A stretch of DNA of 64,000 nucleotides from Paraburkholderia ferrariae NBRC 106233 (GCF_000685035.1 NZ_BAYB01000002.1:62001-126000); one strand, 5' to 3'. Positions 31,718-41,465 are shown, counted from the stretch's first letter. Notes: a model not told the origin generated them from the sequence alone. Translations and numbers: made by a program.

Positions 31718-32992
31718 ATGAAGCTCGATTCCTACTGGCTCGATACCGCACCTGCCGGGCTCCTCGCAAGCGAGGGGCCGGCGGAGGGGCGCGTGGACGT
31801 CGCCGTGATCGGCGGCGGCTTCACGGGGCTTTCCGCGGCGCTGGCGCTCGCTCGCCGGGGCGCGAGTGTCGCGGTGCTGGACGCGGGCCGCATGGGCGGC
31901 GGCGCGTCGGGGCGCAACGGCGGCCAGTGCAATACGGGCGTGGCGCAGGACTACGCGGCGCTGCGCGAGCAACTGGGCGTCGAGCGCGCGCAGGGCTGTT
32001 ACCGCGCCTACGCCGCGGCCGTCGAGACCGTCGAGCGGCTGATTCGCGAAGAGGGCATCGACTGCGACTACCTTGCCTCGGGCAAGCTCAAGCTCGCAGC
32101 GAAGCCGCATCACCTCGAGCACCTCGAACGCACGGCCGAGCTGATTCGCCGCGAAGTCGACCCGGACGTCGAGATCATTGGCCGCGAACGCATTCGCAGC
32201 GAGGTGGAGTCGGACAGCTTCTTCGGCGGCCTGCTCCAGAAGCACGGCGGCCAGATGCATATGGGCCGCTTTGCGGTCGGGCTCGCGAACGCGGCCGCGC
32301 GCCGTGGCGCGCGCCTCTACGAGCACGCCGGGGTGACGTCGATTGCGAAGGAAGGGGGCGCGTACCGGGTGGAATCGTCGCGCGGCACGTTGCGCGCGCA
32401 ACAGGTTCTGATCGCGACAGGGCCCTCGCGGAACGGGCCGTTTGCGTGGTACCGGCGGCGTCTCGCGCCAGTCGGCTCGTTCATCGTCGTGACCGAGCCC
32501 CTGCCGCCCGCGCAGCTCCTGCAGCTCTTGCCGAAGCGCCGGTCTTATACGACGAGCCGCCTCATGCATAACTATTTTCGCGTGACGCCCGATTCGCGTT
32601 TGCTGTTCGGCGGCCGGGCGCGCTTCACCGCGTCGGAGCAGCCGTCCGACGCGAAGAGCGGCCGCATCCTGCAACGCAATCTCGCACAGCTCTTTCCGGC
32701 TCTCGCGGGCGTGCGCATCGACTACTGCTGGGGCGGCCTCGTCGACATCACGGCGGACCGTCTGCCGCGCGCCGGCCAGCACGACGGCGTGTGGTTCTCG
32801 ATGGGCTACAGCGGCCACGGCACGCAGATGTCGACGCACATGGGCCAGGTGATGGCCGAGGTGATGAGCGGCAATGCGGCGGCCAACCCGTGGCGCGATT
32901 TTGCGTGGCCCGCCATTCCGGGGCATACGGGCAAGCCGTGGTTTTTGCCGCTCGTCGGCGCGTACTACCAGATCAAAGACGCTTTTTACTGA
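31718..32992 (+). CDS. FAD-dependent amine/amino-acid oxidase (DAO family, PuuB-like)
   Basis: A 424-residue flavoprotein of the D-amino-acid oxidase fold. FAD binding is by DVAVIGGGFTGLSAALALAR near residue 30 and the GGGASGRNGGQCN loop; YCWGGLVDITADRLP and GYSGHGTQMSTHMG lie near the C terminus. This is the pattern of gamma-glutamylputrescine oxidase and related secondary-amine oxidases. It would oxidise a C-N bond to an imine and release an aldehyde or keto acid. It sits between the HAD gene and the ABC importer, so it probably acts on the imported compound. Confidence 0.87.
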   Translation: MKLDSYWLDTAPAGLLASEGPAEGRVDVAVIGGGFTGLSAALALARRGASVAVLDAGRMGGGASGRNGGQCNTGVAQDYAALREQLGVERAQGCYRAYAAAVETVERLIREEGIDCDYLASGKLKLAAKPHHLEHLERTAELIRREVDPDVEIIGRERIRSEVESDSFFGGLLQKHGGQMHMGRFAVGLANAAARRGARLYEHAGVTSIAKEGGAYRVESSRGTLRAQQVLIATGPSRNGPFAWYRRRLAPVGSFIVVTEPLPPAQLLQLLPKRRSYTTSRLMHNYFRVTPDSRLLFGGRARFTASEQPSDAKSGRILQRNLAQLFPALAGVRIDYCWGGLVDITADRLPRAGQHDGVWFSMGYSGHGTQMSTHMGQVMAEVMSGNAAANPWRDFAWPAIPGHTGKPWFLPLVGAYYQIKDAFY

Positions 32993-33072
32993 ACCAGCTG
33001 TTCCGATAGTCCACAAGACACAGACTCGATATGTCGAGCTGACGCCCCCCACATCAGACGCGGAGAAGTTCC

Positions 33073-34701
33073 ATGAGCACCGATAAATCGCCCGAAGACC
33101 TGGCCCAGGCGCTGGCCCACCCCGGCGTCAGGCTCGATGAGTTGACCCGGCGCGGCGCCACACGTCGCGACCTCCTCCGTGCGATGGTGGCTGGCGGCAT
33201 GATGTCGATGACCGGCGCGGGGCTGCTGAGCGCGAGCGGTGCGGCCTTCGCGCAGGAACAGCCGAAGCAGGGGGGCAAGATCCGCGTAGCAACGCAGTCG
33301 TCGTCGGCTTCGGACACGCTCGATCCCGCGAAGGAGTCGGTGTCCACCGACTACGTTCGCGCGAACATGCTGTACAACGGCCTGACCGAGTACGACGCGC
33401 ACCTGGGCGCGCAGATGGCGCTGGCGCAGTCGCTCGAAACGAAGGACGCGACGGTGTGGGTGGCGAAACTGCGCAGCGGAGTGCAGTTCCACGACGGCAA
33501 GACGCTCGCGCCCGCCGACGTGGTCTACTCGCTCATGCGCCACAAGGACGCCGCGGTGGGCTCGAAGGTGAAGACGCTCGCCGACCAGTTCCAGGACGTC
33601 AAGGCCACGGGACCGAACGAGGTGACCATCACGCTCGCGGGCGCGAACGCCGATCTGCCCGTGATCCTTGCCGACTCGCACTTCATGATCGTCAAGGACG
33701 GCACGAACGACTTCAAGACGGCTGTGGGAACGGGCCCGTTCAAGTTGAAGGAATTCTCGCCGGGCGTGCGCACGGTTGTCGTGCGCAACGAGCGCTACTG
33801 GAAGCCGGGCCTGCCGCATCTGGACGAGATCGAGCTCGTGGGCATCGGCGACGAATCGGCGCGCGTGAACGCGCTGCTCTCCGGCGACGTGCAACTCATC
33901 AACCAGGTCAGCCCGCGCTCGACCGCGCGTATCAAGGGCACGCCCGGCTTCGCGGTAAAGGAGACGAAGACGGGCCAGTACACCGACCTCATCATGCGCG
34001 ACGAAGGCGGCATCACGGGCAACGCCGATTTCCGCCGCGGCATGATGCATCTGTTCGACCGCGAGCAGATCCGCAACGCCGTGTTCCTCGGCTATGGCGC
34101 AATCGGCAACGACCAGCCGATCGATCCGACCAACAAGTACTACTTCGCCGGCCTGCCGGAACGCACCTTCGATCCGCAGAAGGCGAAGTTCCATTTCCAG
34201 AAGGCGAAGCTCGGCAGCGCGCCGCTGCAAATCTATGCCTCGCCGGCGGCGGACGGCTCAGTCGAAATGGCGATGCTGCTTCAGCAGATCGCGCCGCAAG
34301 CGGGCCTGAACCTCCAGGTGGTGCGCACGCCGGCCGACGGCTACTGGTCGAACCACTGGATGAAGCATCCGCTGACCTTCGGCAACATCAACGCGCGCCC
34401 GAGCGCCGACGTGATCTTCACGCAGTTCTTCAAGTCGGATGCGCCGTGGAACGAGGCGAACTGGAAGGATCCGAAGTTCGACCAGATGCTGCTTGCCGCG
34501 CGCGCCGAGCCCGACGAGGCGAAGCGCAAGAAGATCTACGGCGACATGCAGGTGCTCGTGCACAGTGACGGCGGCATTGGCATTCCGCTGTTCCTGAGCT
34601 CGCTCGACGCGCACACGACGAAACTCAAGGGGCTCGGCTCGATTCCGATTGCGGGGCTCATGGGCTTCAAATTCGCCGAGAACGTCTGGCTCGAAGCCTG
34701 A
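33073..34701 (+). CDS. ABC transporter substrate-binding protein (DppA/OppA type)
   Basis: A 542-residue periplasmic binding protein of the SBP_bac_5 class. An extended N terminus has a twin-arginine-like motif (TRRDLLRAMVAGGMMSMTGA) with a cleavage site near ASGAAFAQEQ, so it may be exported by Tat already folded. The core shows NMLYNGLTEYDAHLG, FHDGKTLAPADVVYSL and GTGPFKLKEF. It would bind peptides, opines or similar N-substituted amino acids and feed the permeases encoded downstream. The Tat-like leader is less usual for DppA homologues but common for those in amino-acid oxidase operons. Confidence 0.9.
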   Translation: MSTDKSPEDLAQALAHPGVRLDELTRRGATRRDLLRAMVAGGMMSMTGAGLLSASGAAFAQEQPKQGGKIRVATQSSSASDTLDPAKESVSTDYVRANMLYNGLTEYDAHLGAQMALAQSLETKDATVWVAKLRSGVQFHDGKTLAPADVVYSLMRHKDAAVGSKVKTLADQFQDVKATGPNEVTITLAGANADLPVILADSHFMIVKDGTNDFKTAVGTGPFKLKEFSPGVRTVVVRNERYWKPGLPHLDEIELVGIGDESARVNALLSGDVQLINQVSPRSTARIKGTPGFAVKETKTGQYTDLIMRDEGGITGNADFRRGMMHLFDREQIRNAVFLGYGAIGNDQPIDPTNKYYFAGLPERTFDPQKAKFHFQKAKLGSAPLQIYASPAADGSVEMAMLLQQIAPQAGLNLQVVRTPADGYWSNHWMKHPLTFGNINARPSADVIFTQFFKSDAPWNEANWKDPKFDQMLLAARAEPDEAKRKKIYGDMQVLVHSDGGIGIPLFLSSLDAHTTKLKGLGSIPIAGLMGFKFAENVWLEA

Positions 34702-34761
34702 TGCGTGCGGCCGGGCGTACGTCCGGCCGGGACAGTCACATCAACCCTGAGGCGACATCCG

Positions 34762-35718
34762 ATGAAAGCTCACGCGCAACGACTCATTGCCGCGCGTCTC
34801 GGCCTCGCGCTGCTCACCTTGCTGATCGTCTCGGCAATCGTGTTCGGCCTGACCGGCCTGTTGCCCGGCGACGCCGCGCAGCAGGCGCTCGGCCAGGCCG
34901 CCACGCCCGAGCAGGTGGCCGCGCTGCGCCACCAGTTCGGGCTCGACCAGCCCGCGCTCACGCGTTACCTGCACTGGCTTGTCCAGGCCGCCACCGGCAA
35001 CTTCGGCACTTCCGTTTCGAACAACCTGCCGGTGAGCGAGCTGATCGCCACGCGCCTGCCAAATTCGCTCGTGCTGGCGGGGCTCACCACGCTCGTTTCG
35101 GTGCCGCTCGCGCTGGCTATCGGGATCTTTTCCGCCGTGTTCCGCGGCTCGCTGCTCGATCGCGCGCTCAACGTGCTCACGCTTTCCGCCGTGGCCGTGC
35201 CCGAGTTCCTGGTCGCCACCATCGCCGTGCTCGTCTTCGCCGTGAAGCTGCGCTGGCTACCCGCGCTCTCCTACCTCTCGGAGGTGGATTCGTTCGGCAC
35301 GCTGCTGCGCATCTACGCGATGCCGGTCATGACGTTGTGCTGCGTGATCGTCGCGCAGATGGCGCGCATGACGCGCGCGGCGGTGCTCGACCAGCTAGGC
35401 GCGCCTTACGTGGAGATGGCGCGCCTGAAGGGCGCCTCGCCCGCGCGCATCGTGCTGCGCCACGTGCTGCCGAACACGATTGGCCCGATCGCCAATGCCG
35501 TCGCGTTGAGCCTTTCGTATCTCTTCGGCGGCGTGGTGATCGTGGAGTCGATCTTCAACTATCCGGGGCTCGCGAGCCTCATGGTCGACGCCGTGACGAA
35601 CCGTGACTTGCCGCTCGTGCAGGGCTGCGTGATGGTGTTCTGCGCCGCGTATCTGGTGCTCGTGCTGATCGCGGACCTGTGTCAAATCGTTTCCAACCCG
35701 AGGCTGCGTCAACGATGA
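34762..35718 (+). CDS. ABC transporter permease (DppB type)
   Basis: A 318-residue inner-membrane permease with six expected helices, starting MKAHAQRLIAARLGLALLTL. The DppB/OppB N-terminal helix is followed by LPGDAAQQALGQAATPEQVA and the EAA-type loop LDQLGAPYVEMARLKGASPA that contacts the ATPase. Start ATG 34762 is chosen over an upstream GTG because GAGG precedes it and the leader is then normal. Its stop overlaps the next start (ATGA). Confidence 0.92.
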   Translation: MKAHAQRLIAARLGLALLTLLIVSAIVFGLTGLLPGDAAQQALGQAATPEQVAALRHQFGLDQPALTRYLHWLVQAATGNFGTSVSNNLPVSELIATRLPNSLVLAGLTTLVSVPLALAIGIFSAVFRGSLLDRALNVLTLSAVAVPEFLVATIAVLVFAVKLRWLPALSYLSEVDSFGTLLRIYAMPVMTLCCVIVAQMARMTRAAVLDQLGAPYVEMARLKGASPARIVLRHVLPNTIGPIANAVALSLSYLFGGVVIVESIFNYPGLASLMVDAVTNRDLPLVQGCVMVFCAAYLVLVLIADLCQIVSNPRLRQR

Positions 35719-36671
35719 TCCGACCCGCCACATCTCATGCCACGACCGTGCTCTACGCCGCGGGCGAGAGCGACGACCGGCCCGCGGCCGACGCCGACAA
35801 GGACACGCCGAACGAGGTTCCCGCGCCGCCGCGCTCGCCGTTGCGCCGCATCCTCGGGCGTCTCCCGGTGCTCGGCCTGATCGGGCTTTCGATCGTCGTG
35901 TTCTGGCTCGGCGTCGCCTTCATCGGGCCGCTCGTCGCGCCGTACAAGGGCGGCGCCATCACTTCCACGGAGATCTTCGGTTCGTATAGCGCGGCGCATC
36001 TGCTCGGCACCGACTTCCTGGGCCGCGACATGCTGAGCCGCGTGCTGTACGGCACGCAGTACACCGTGGGTCTCGCGCTCGCCGCCACGCTGCTCGCGAG
36101 CGGCGTCGGCACATTCTTCGGACTGCTTGCGGCCGTGGCGCCGCGCTGGGTCGACGAGGTGCTGAGCCGCCTGTTCGATGCGCTGATCTCCATTCCCAGC
36201 AAAGTGCTCGCGCTCGTCGTGATCGCCGCATTCGGCTCCTCGGTGCCCATACTCATCGCGGTCGCGGCGCTTGCCTATATTCCGGGGGCGTTCCGCATCT
36301 CGCGCTCGCTGGCGGTGAACCTGATGACGCTCGAATACGTGCAGGTCGCGAGAGCGCGCGGCGAACGGCTGTTCTACATCGCCCGCGTGGAAGTGCTGCC
36401 GAACATGATTCACCCGATGCTCGCCGACTTCGGCCTGCGCTTCGTGTTCATCGTGCTGCTGCTCTCCGGCCTGTCGTTCCTCGGCCTCGGTGTCCAGCCG
36501 CCGGACGCGGACTGGGGCTCGCTCGTGCGCGAGAACATTGGCGGCCTCCCGGAAGGCGCGCCCGCCGTGCTGATGCCGGCCGTGGCGATTGCGACGCTCA
36601 CCGTCGGCGTGAACCTGCTCATCGACAGCTTGCGCCGTCACGGCGGCCGCGCGCACGGAGGTAGAAAATGA
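35715..36671 (+). CDS. ABC transporter permease (DppC type)
   Basis: A 318-residue permease. A polar N-terminal tail of about 45 residues precedes the first helix (VLGLIGLSIVVFWLGVAFIG). Then come LLGTDFLGRDMLSRVLYG, a DppC-family signature, and the EAA loop (EYVQVARARGERLFYIARVE). It pairs with the DppB-type permease in one membrane channel. ATG 35715 overlaps the previous stop, and its own stop overlaps the ATPase start, so the unit is translationally coupled. Confidence 0.92.
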   Translation: MIRPATSHATTVLYAAGESDDRPAADADKDTPNEVPAPPRSPLRRILGRLPVLGLIGLSIVVFWLGVAFIGPLVAPYKGGAITSTEIFGSYSAAHLLGTDFLGRDMLSRVLYGTQYTVGLALAATLLASGVGTFFGLLAAVAPRWVDEVLSRLFDALISIPSKVLALVVIAAFGSSVPILIAVAALAYIPGAFRISRSLAVNLMTLEYVQVARARGERLFYIARVEVLPNMIHPMLADFGLRFVFIVLLLSGLSFLGLGVQPPDADWGSLVRENIGGLPEGAPAVLMPAVAIATLTVGVNLLIDSLRRHGGRAHGGRK

Positions 36672-38536
36672 ACATGATCGAAGTGGCGGGCCTGCGGGTA
36701 GTGGTAGACGCGGTGGCGGGCGCGGCGCCCGGTCCGGTCGTCGAGATCGTCAAGGGCGTCGACTTCACGGTGAAGAAGGGCGAAGTGCTTGCGCTGATCG
36801 GCGAGTCGGGCTCGGGCAAGACCACCATCGCGCTCTCGCTGCTCGGCCATGCGCGTGACGGCTGCACGATTGCGGGCGGTTCCGTGAGGATCGGCGGCGC
36901 CGACGTGCTCGCGCTCGACGAACGCGGCCGCCGTGCGTTGCGCGCGCGTACCGTAGCCTATGTCGCGCAGAGCGCCTCGGCCGGCTTCAACCCGGCGCGC
37001 ACGATCATGGACCAGGTGACCGAGCCCGCGCTGCTGCACAAGCTGATGTCGCCCGCGGCGGCGCGCGAGAAGGCGGTGAGCCTGTTCCGCGCGCTCGCGC
37101 TGCCGTCGCCCGAAACCATTGGCGCGCGCTATCCGCACCAGGTGTCCGGCGGCCAGTTGCAACGGCTTATGGCGGCGATGGCGCTGATCACCGATCCTGC
37201 CGTGGTCGTGTTCGACGAACCCACCACGGCGCTCGACGTGACCACGCAGATCGAGGTGCTCGCGGCCTTTCGCAAGGTCGTGCGCGAGCTGGGCACGACC
37301 GCCGTCTATGTGTCTCACGATCTCGCGGTGGTCGCGCAGATGGCCGATCGCATCGTTGTCCTGAACAATGGCACGGTGCGCGAGAACGGCACGACGCTCC
37401 AGGTGCTCGATGCGCCCGTGGACGACTACACGCGCGCGCTGCTGGCCGCGCGCCGGCACCCCGACCCGGGCCCACCCGCGGCGAGCCCTGCGGCCGAGGT
37501 GCCGTTGCTCGAAGTGCGCAACCTGATCGCGGGCTATGGCCGCGTGGATGCGCACGGCGTGCCCGCCGCGCGCGTGCTGGAGGACGTGAGCCTGCGCATC
37601 CCGCGCGGCGGCGCGCTGGGCGTGATCGGCGAATCGGGCTCGGGCAAGACGACGCTCGCACGCGTCGTGGCCGGGCTGGTCGAGCGCGCGCGCGGCGAGG
37701 TGCTGCTGGACGGCGTGCCGCTGTCCGCTGCGCTTTCGGCGCGCACGCCCGACCAGTACCGCCGCATCCAGATCGTGTTCCAGAACGCCGATACGGCGCT
37801 CAACCCGAGCCACACGATCGCCGACATTCTCGCGCGGCCCATGTGCTTCTATCACGGCCTGCGCGGGGCCGCCGCACAAAAGCGCATGCTGGAGCTGCTC
37901 GATCTCGTGAAGCTGCCGGCGTCGCTTGCGAAGCGTCAGCCGGGCGGCCTGTCGGGCGGCCAGAAGCAGCGCGTGAACCTGGCCCGGGCGCTCGCGGCCG
38001 AGCCCGAGCTCATTCTCTGCGACGAGGTGACGTCCGCGCTCGACACCGTGGTCGGCGCCGCGATTCTCGATCTGCTTGGCGAACTGCGGCGCGAGCTGGG
38101 CGTTTCGTACATGTTCATCAGCCACGACATTTCGACGGTGCGCGCGATCTGCGACGATGTCGTGGTGCTGTACGGCGGCCAATGCGTCGAGGCGGGCCAG
38201 CGCGACGTGCTGCAGGCGCCGCCTTATCACCCCTATACGGGGCTGCTGGTCGATTCGGTGCCTGCCTTGCAGCCGGGCTGGCTCGATGCGCGCCGCGCCG
38301 TGACCGGCACGCCGCTGCCGCCGCTCGGACCCTCTGCCGAGGTGCGTGAACTGTGCGCGTTCCGCGCGCGTTGCCCGGTGCGCATCGATGGCGCGTGCAA
38401 CGTCACGCCGCCCGGCATGAAGCGCCTGCCCGGCGGGGCGCAGATTCTGTGCCACCACACGACGGCAGAACTGGAGCGCTTGCAGGCGCTCCAGGCGTCG
38501 CAAGTTGCCGAAGCCGCCAGGAGGGCCGCCGCATGA
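36668..38536 (+). CDS. Fused DppD-DppF ABC transporter ATPase
   Basis: A 622-residue protein carrying two complete ABC ATPase domains. First domain: Walker A GESGSGKTTIALS, signature VSGGQLQRLM, Walker B AVVVFDEPTTALD. Second domain: Walker A GESGSGKTTLARV, signature LSGGQKQRVNLARAL, Walker B LILCDEVTSALD. The chain ends in the oligopeptide-ATPase C-terminal region with CAFRARCPVRIDGAC, similar to the Cys-rich [4Fe-4S] region of DppD/F proteins. Usually DppD and DppF are separate proteins; here one gene supplies both. It is coupled to the permease before it and the ferredoxin-like subunit after it. Confidence 0.93.
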   Translation: MNMIEVAGLRVVVDAVAGAAPGPVVEIVKGVDFTVKKGEVLALIGESGSGKTTIALSLLGHARDGCTIAGGSVRIGGADVLALDERGRRALRARTVAYVAQSASAGFNPARTIMDQVTEPALLHKLMSPAAAREKAVSLFRALALPSPETIGARYPHQVSGGQLQRLMAAMALITDPAVVVFDEPTTALDVTTQIEVLAAFRKVVRELGTTAVYVSHDLAVVAQMADRIVVLNNGTVRENGTTLQVLDAPVDDYTRALLAARRHPDPGPPAASPAAEVPLLEVRNLIAGYGRVDAHGVPAARVLEDVSLRIPRGGALGVIGESGSGKTTLARVVAGLVERARGEVLLDGVPLSAALSARTPDQYRRIQIVFQNADTALNPSHTIADILARPMCFYHGLRGAAAQKRMLELLDLVKLPASLAKRQPGGLSGGQKQRVNLARALAAEPELILCDEVTSALDTVVGAAILDLLGELRRELGVSYMFISHDISTVRAICDDVVVLYGGQCVEAGQRDVLQAPPYHPYTGLLVDSVPALQPGWLDARRAVTGTPLPPLGPSAEVRELCAFRARCPVRIDGACNVTPPGMKRLPGGAQILCHHTTAELERLQALQASQVAEAARRAAA

Positions 38537-38853
38537 GTGCGCGCTTCGTGAGAGTGGCCGAAGCGGGGCGGCCGACCTTCGACATCGTGATCGACGGCCG
38601 GGTGGCGCGGGCTGCCGAGGGCGACACGCTGATGGTCGCGCTGCTCGCCGCGCAGGACGCGCTGCGCGATTCGGAATTCGACGAGGGGCGGCGCGCCGGT
38701 TTTTGCCTGATGGGCGCCTGCCAGGACTGCTGGGTGTGGACCGCGCAGGGCGAACGCCTGCGCGCCTGCACGACGCCGGCGGCGCGTGGCATGTCGATCG
38801 TCACGCGCAATGCGCTTGCCGGGGAGGGCGTATGGCCACACACGCAGGACTGA
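38533..38853 (+). CDS. [2Fe-2S] subunit of an opine/hydroxyproline dehydrogenase-like complex
   Basis: A 106-residue ferredoxin-like protein. FDIVIDGRVARAAEGDTLMV begins the fold, and the cluster Cys residues are in FCLMGACQDCWV and LRACTTPA. It resembles the small subunit (gamma) of three-subunit amine dehydrogenases such as D-hydroxyproline dehydrogenase, octopine/nopaline oxidase-like enzymes and HcnA. It overlaps the ATPase gene by ATGA and the next flavoprotein by 22 bp, so the three subunits are made together. Confidence 0.87.
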   Translation: MSARFVRVAEAGRPTFDIVIDGRVARAAEGDTLMVALLAAQDALRDSEFDEGRRAGFCLMGACQDCWVWTAQGERLRACTTPAARGMSIVTRNALAGEGVWPHTQD

Positions 38854-40295
38854 AGGTGGTGGTGATCGGCGCCGGGCCCGCGGGGGTGCGTGCGGCGCAG
38901 ACGCTGGTTGCGGCGGGCCTGCGCCCCGTTGTCGTGGACGAAGGGCGGCGCGACGGCGGCCAGATTTATCGGCGTCAGCCCGAAGGCTTCAAGCGCAGTT
39001 ACGAGACGCTGTACGGCACCGAGGCCGCCCGCGCGGCGACGCTGCACCACGATTTCGACGCGCTACGAACCCATATCGATTACGTGCCGGACACGCTGGT
39101 CTGGAACGTCACGCCTAAGTCCGTGCATCTCGTGAGCGGTTCGCACTACCAGGAACTTGCCTTCGATACGCTGATCGTCTGCAGCGGCGCGACCGACCGG
39201 CTCATGCCGGTGCCGGGCTGGCACCTCGCGGGCGCCTATAGCCTCGGCGGCGCGCAGGTCGCGCTGAAGTCGCAGGGCTGCGCCATTGGCGCGCGCACCG
39301 TCATGATGGGCTCGGGCCCGCTGCTCTATCTGGTCGCCGCGCAGTACGTGAAAGCGGGCGCGACGGTCAGCGCGGTGCTCGATACGTCCACGTTCGGCCA
39401 GCGCGTGCGCGCGCTGCCCGACCTGTTGCAGCTGCCCGCCGCGTTGCGCAAGGGCATGGCGCTCCTTCGCGTGCTGCGCCGCGCCGGCGTGCGCGTGCAT
39501 CGCGGCATCACGCCGCTCGCCATCGACGGCACGCCCGAGCATGGCGTAGCCGGCGTGCGCGTGAAACTCGCCGACGGCAGCGAGCATCGCGTGCCATGCG
39601 ATGCGGTGGCGCTGGGCTATCACCTGCGCTCCGAAACCCAGATTGCCGATCTCGCCGGCTGCGCGTTCGCGTTCGATCGGCGCGCGCGCCAATGGCTGCC
39701 CGAGATCGACGAGGACGGCCGCAGCAGCGTGCCCGGCATTTATCTGGCCGGTGACGGCGCGCGCGTGCGCGGCGCCGACGCGGCCGAACGTGCCGGGCGT
39801 CTCGCCGCGCTCGCGGCATTGCAGGATATGGGAGCGGGCCCGTCCGGCACGCTCGCCGAGGCCGCTCGACTGCGCGGCGAGCTCGCGCGTTACACGCGTT
39901 TCGCGCAGGGCTTGCGCACGGCGTTTCCCTGGCCCGCGCAGTTTGCGGCGGCGTTGCCGGACCACACGGTGGTGTGCCGCTGCGAGGCAATCACGGCGGG
40001 CGAACTGCGCCGCGTGGTGCGAGAGACGGGCGCGACGGAAGCGAATCGCGCCAAGGCATTTTCGCGCGTGGGGATGGGCCGCTGCCAGGGCCGCTTCTGC
40101 GCGCACGCGGGTGCCGAAGTCATTGCCGCCGAAGCGCGCGTGCCGCTCGAAGCGGTGGGCCGGCTGCGCGGCCAGGCGCCGGTGAAGCCGCTCACGATGA
40201 CGCTGAGCGCCGCTGCGGACAGTGCCGAAGAATCGCAGCACGACGCGCAGCAGGGCGTGTGCCGCATCAAGGACGTAAAGGAGTTCAGCGAATGA
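38832..40295 (+). CDS. FAD/NAD(P)-dependent oxidoreductase with BFD-like [2Fe-2S] domain (alpha subunit)
   Basis: A 487-residue subunit. The FAD site is VVVIGAGPAGVRAAQTLVAA, a second dinucleotide region is in MMGSGPLLYLVAAQYVKAGA, and GIYLAGDGARVRGADAAERA is the FAD end motif. The C terminus has four Cys in a BFD-like pattern (VCRCEAIT and GMGRCQGRFCAHAG) for a [2Fe-2S] cluster. Length and layout match OoxA/HcnB/LhpB-type alpha subunits. It would pass electrons from the substrate-oxidising subunit to a carrier. The start ATG 38832 lies inside the previous gene. Confidence 0.88.
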   Translation: MATHAGLKVVVIGAGPAGVRAAQTLVAAGLRPVVVDEGRRDGGQIYRRQPEGFKRSYETLYGTEAARAATLHHDFDALRTHIDYVPDTLVWNVTPKSVHLVSGSHYQELAFDTLIVCSGATDRLMPVPGWHLAGAYSLGGAQVALKSQGCAIGARTVMMGSGPLLYLVAAQYVKAGATVSAVLDTSTFGQRVRALPDLLQLPAALRKGMALLRVLRRAGVRVHRGITPLAIDGTPEHGVAGVRVKLADGSEHRVPCDAVALGYHLRSETQIADLAGCAFAFDRRARQWLPEIDEDGRSSVPGIYLAGDGARVRGADAAERAGRLAALAALQDMGAGPSGTLAEAARLRGELARYTRFAQGLRTAFPWPAQFAAALPDHTVVCRCEAITAGELRRVVRETGATEANRAKAFSRVGMGRCQGRFCAHAGAEVIAAEARVPLEAVGRLRGQAPVKPLTMTLSAAADSAEESQHDAQQGVCRIKDVKEFSE

Positions 40296-41461
40296 CGGAT
40301 CGGGCCGACGTGATCGTGATCGGCGGCGGCATCGTCGGGACATCGACGGCGTTCTTCCTGCGGCGCAGGAAACGCTCGGTTATCCTGATCGAACGCGGAC
40401 TGACGGGGCAGCAGGCGAGCGGGGTGAATTTCGGCGGCGTGCGCCGCCAGGGCCGTGCGCTCTCGCAGCTCGCGATGTCCAATCGCGCGCTCGACATCTG
40501 GTACCGCGCGCAGTCGCTGCTCGGCGAGGACGTGGAGTTCTTGCCCTCTGGCCATACGCGCGTGTGCTATCACGCGCACGATGCCGAGTACTTCCATCGC
40601 TATGCCGCCGAGGCGCGCGCCTATGGGCTCGATCTCGAAGTGCTCGACGGCGCGGCGCTGTTCCGGCGCTTTCCATTTCTCGGCCGCGAAGTGCTGGCGG
40701 CTTCCATCTCGCCGCGCGACGGCCATGCGAACCCGCGTCTGGCCGCGCCGGCCTTCGGCCGGGCGGCCGCGCGGCTGGGCGCGAATCTGGTCGAGAACGC
40801 CGATATCGTGCGTGTGGAGAAGGAAGCCGGCGGTTTTCGCGTGCAGAGCGCGACGGGCGCGGTATGGCGCGCAGAGCAGGTGCTCATCTGCGCGGGTGCG
40901 TGGGCGGGCGCCTTGTCGGCGCAATTCGGCGAGCCGGTGCCACTCGTGACTCGCGGCCCGCAGATGGCCGTGACCGAGCCCGTGCCGTACCGCTTCATGC
41001 ATTCGATGGGCGTCTATACGTCGATCAAGGAAGAGAGCGTGTACTTCCGGCAGATCCCGCGCGGCAACCTCGTGCTGGGCGGCGGCGCGCCGGGACCCGC
41101 CGATGCGCTCACGCGCCGCGCCAGTGTGCTGCCGGGCAACACCGTGCAGCAGATCGCGCAGTTCCGGCGCCTCGTTCCCGCGCTCGCGCCGCTGCATGTG
41201 ATTCGCGTATGGAGCGGCGTGGAAAGCTACCTGCCGGACTCGGAGCCGGTCATCGGCCCGAGTTCGACGACCGATGGTCTCTTCTATGCCTTCGGCTTCA
41301 GCGGCTCGGGTTTCCAGATCGGACCGGGGGTGGGCGAAACGCTGGCTGAACTGCTCGACGCCGGCTCGACCGACATTCCCCTCGAACCGTTTTCGATCGC
41401 ACGCTTCGGGCGCACGGCATCGGCGGCGAGCGTGCACGTACAGACCGCCAGCGAGGCTTGA
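40292..41461 (+). CDS. FAD-dependent substrate-oxidising subunit, DAO family (OoxB/HcnC-like, beta subunit)
   Basis: A 389-residue D-amino-acid-oxidase-fold protein. DVIVIGGGIVGTSTAFFLRR binds FAD, GVNFGGVRRQGRALSQL follows, and YAFGFSGSGFQIGPGVGE is near the C terminus. Together with the two preceding genes it makes the set seen in opine oxidases, D-hydroxyproline dehydrogenase and hydrogen cyanide synthase. With a peptide/opine-type importer and an amine catabolic unit beside it, an opine or secondary amino acid is the more likely substrate than glycine. It overlaps the previous gene by ATGA. Confidence 0.87.
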   Translation: MTDRADVIVIGGGIVGTSTAFFLRRRKRSVILIERGLTGQQASGVNFGGVRRQGRALSQLAMSNRALDIWYRAQSLLGEDVEFLPSGHTRVCYHAHDAEYFHRYAAEARAYGLDLEVLDGAALFRRFPFLGREVLAASISPRDGHANPRLAAPAFGRAAARLGANLVENADIVRVEKEAGGFRVQSATGAVWRAEQVLICAGAWAGALSAQFGEPVPLVTRGPQMAVTEPVPYRFMHSMGVYTSIKEESVYFRQIPRGNLVLGGGAPGPADALTRRASVLPGNTVQQIAQFRRLVPALAPLHVIRVWSGVESYLPDSEPVIGPSSTTDGLFYAFGFSGSGFQIGPGVGETLAELLDAGSTDIPLEPFSIARFGRTASAASVHVQTASEA

Positions 41462-41465
41462 TCTC

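Noticed and set aside
36638..38503. 621-codon frame opposite the fused ABC ATPase
   Set aside because: Shadow; both ABC domains are intact on the plus strand.
38533..41461. hcnABC-type hydrogen cyanide synthase
   Set aside because: Gene order is similar, but the BFD-like domain and the neighbouring importer and amine catabolic genes fit an opine/hydroxyproline dehydrogenase better; cannot be fully excluded from sequence alone.
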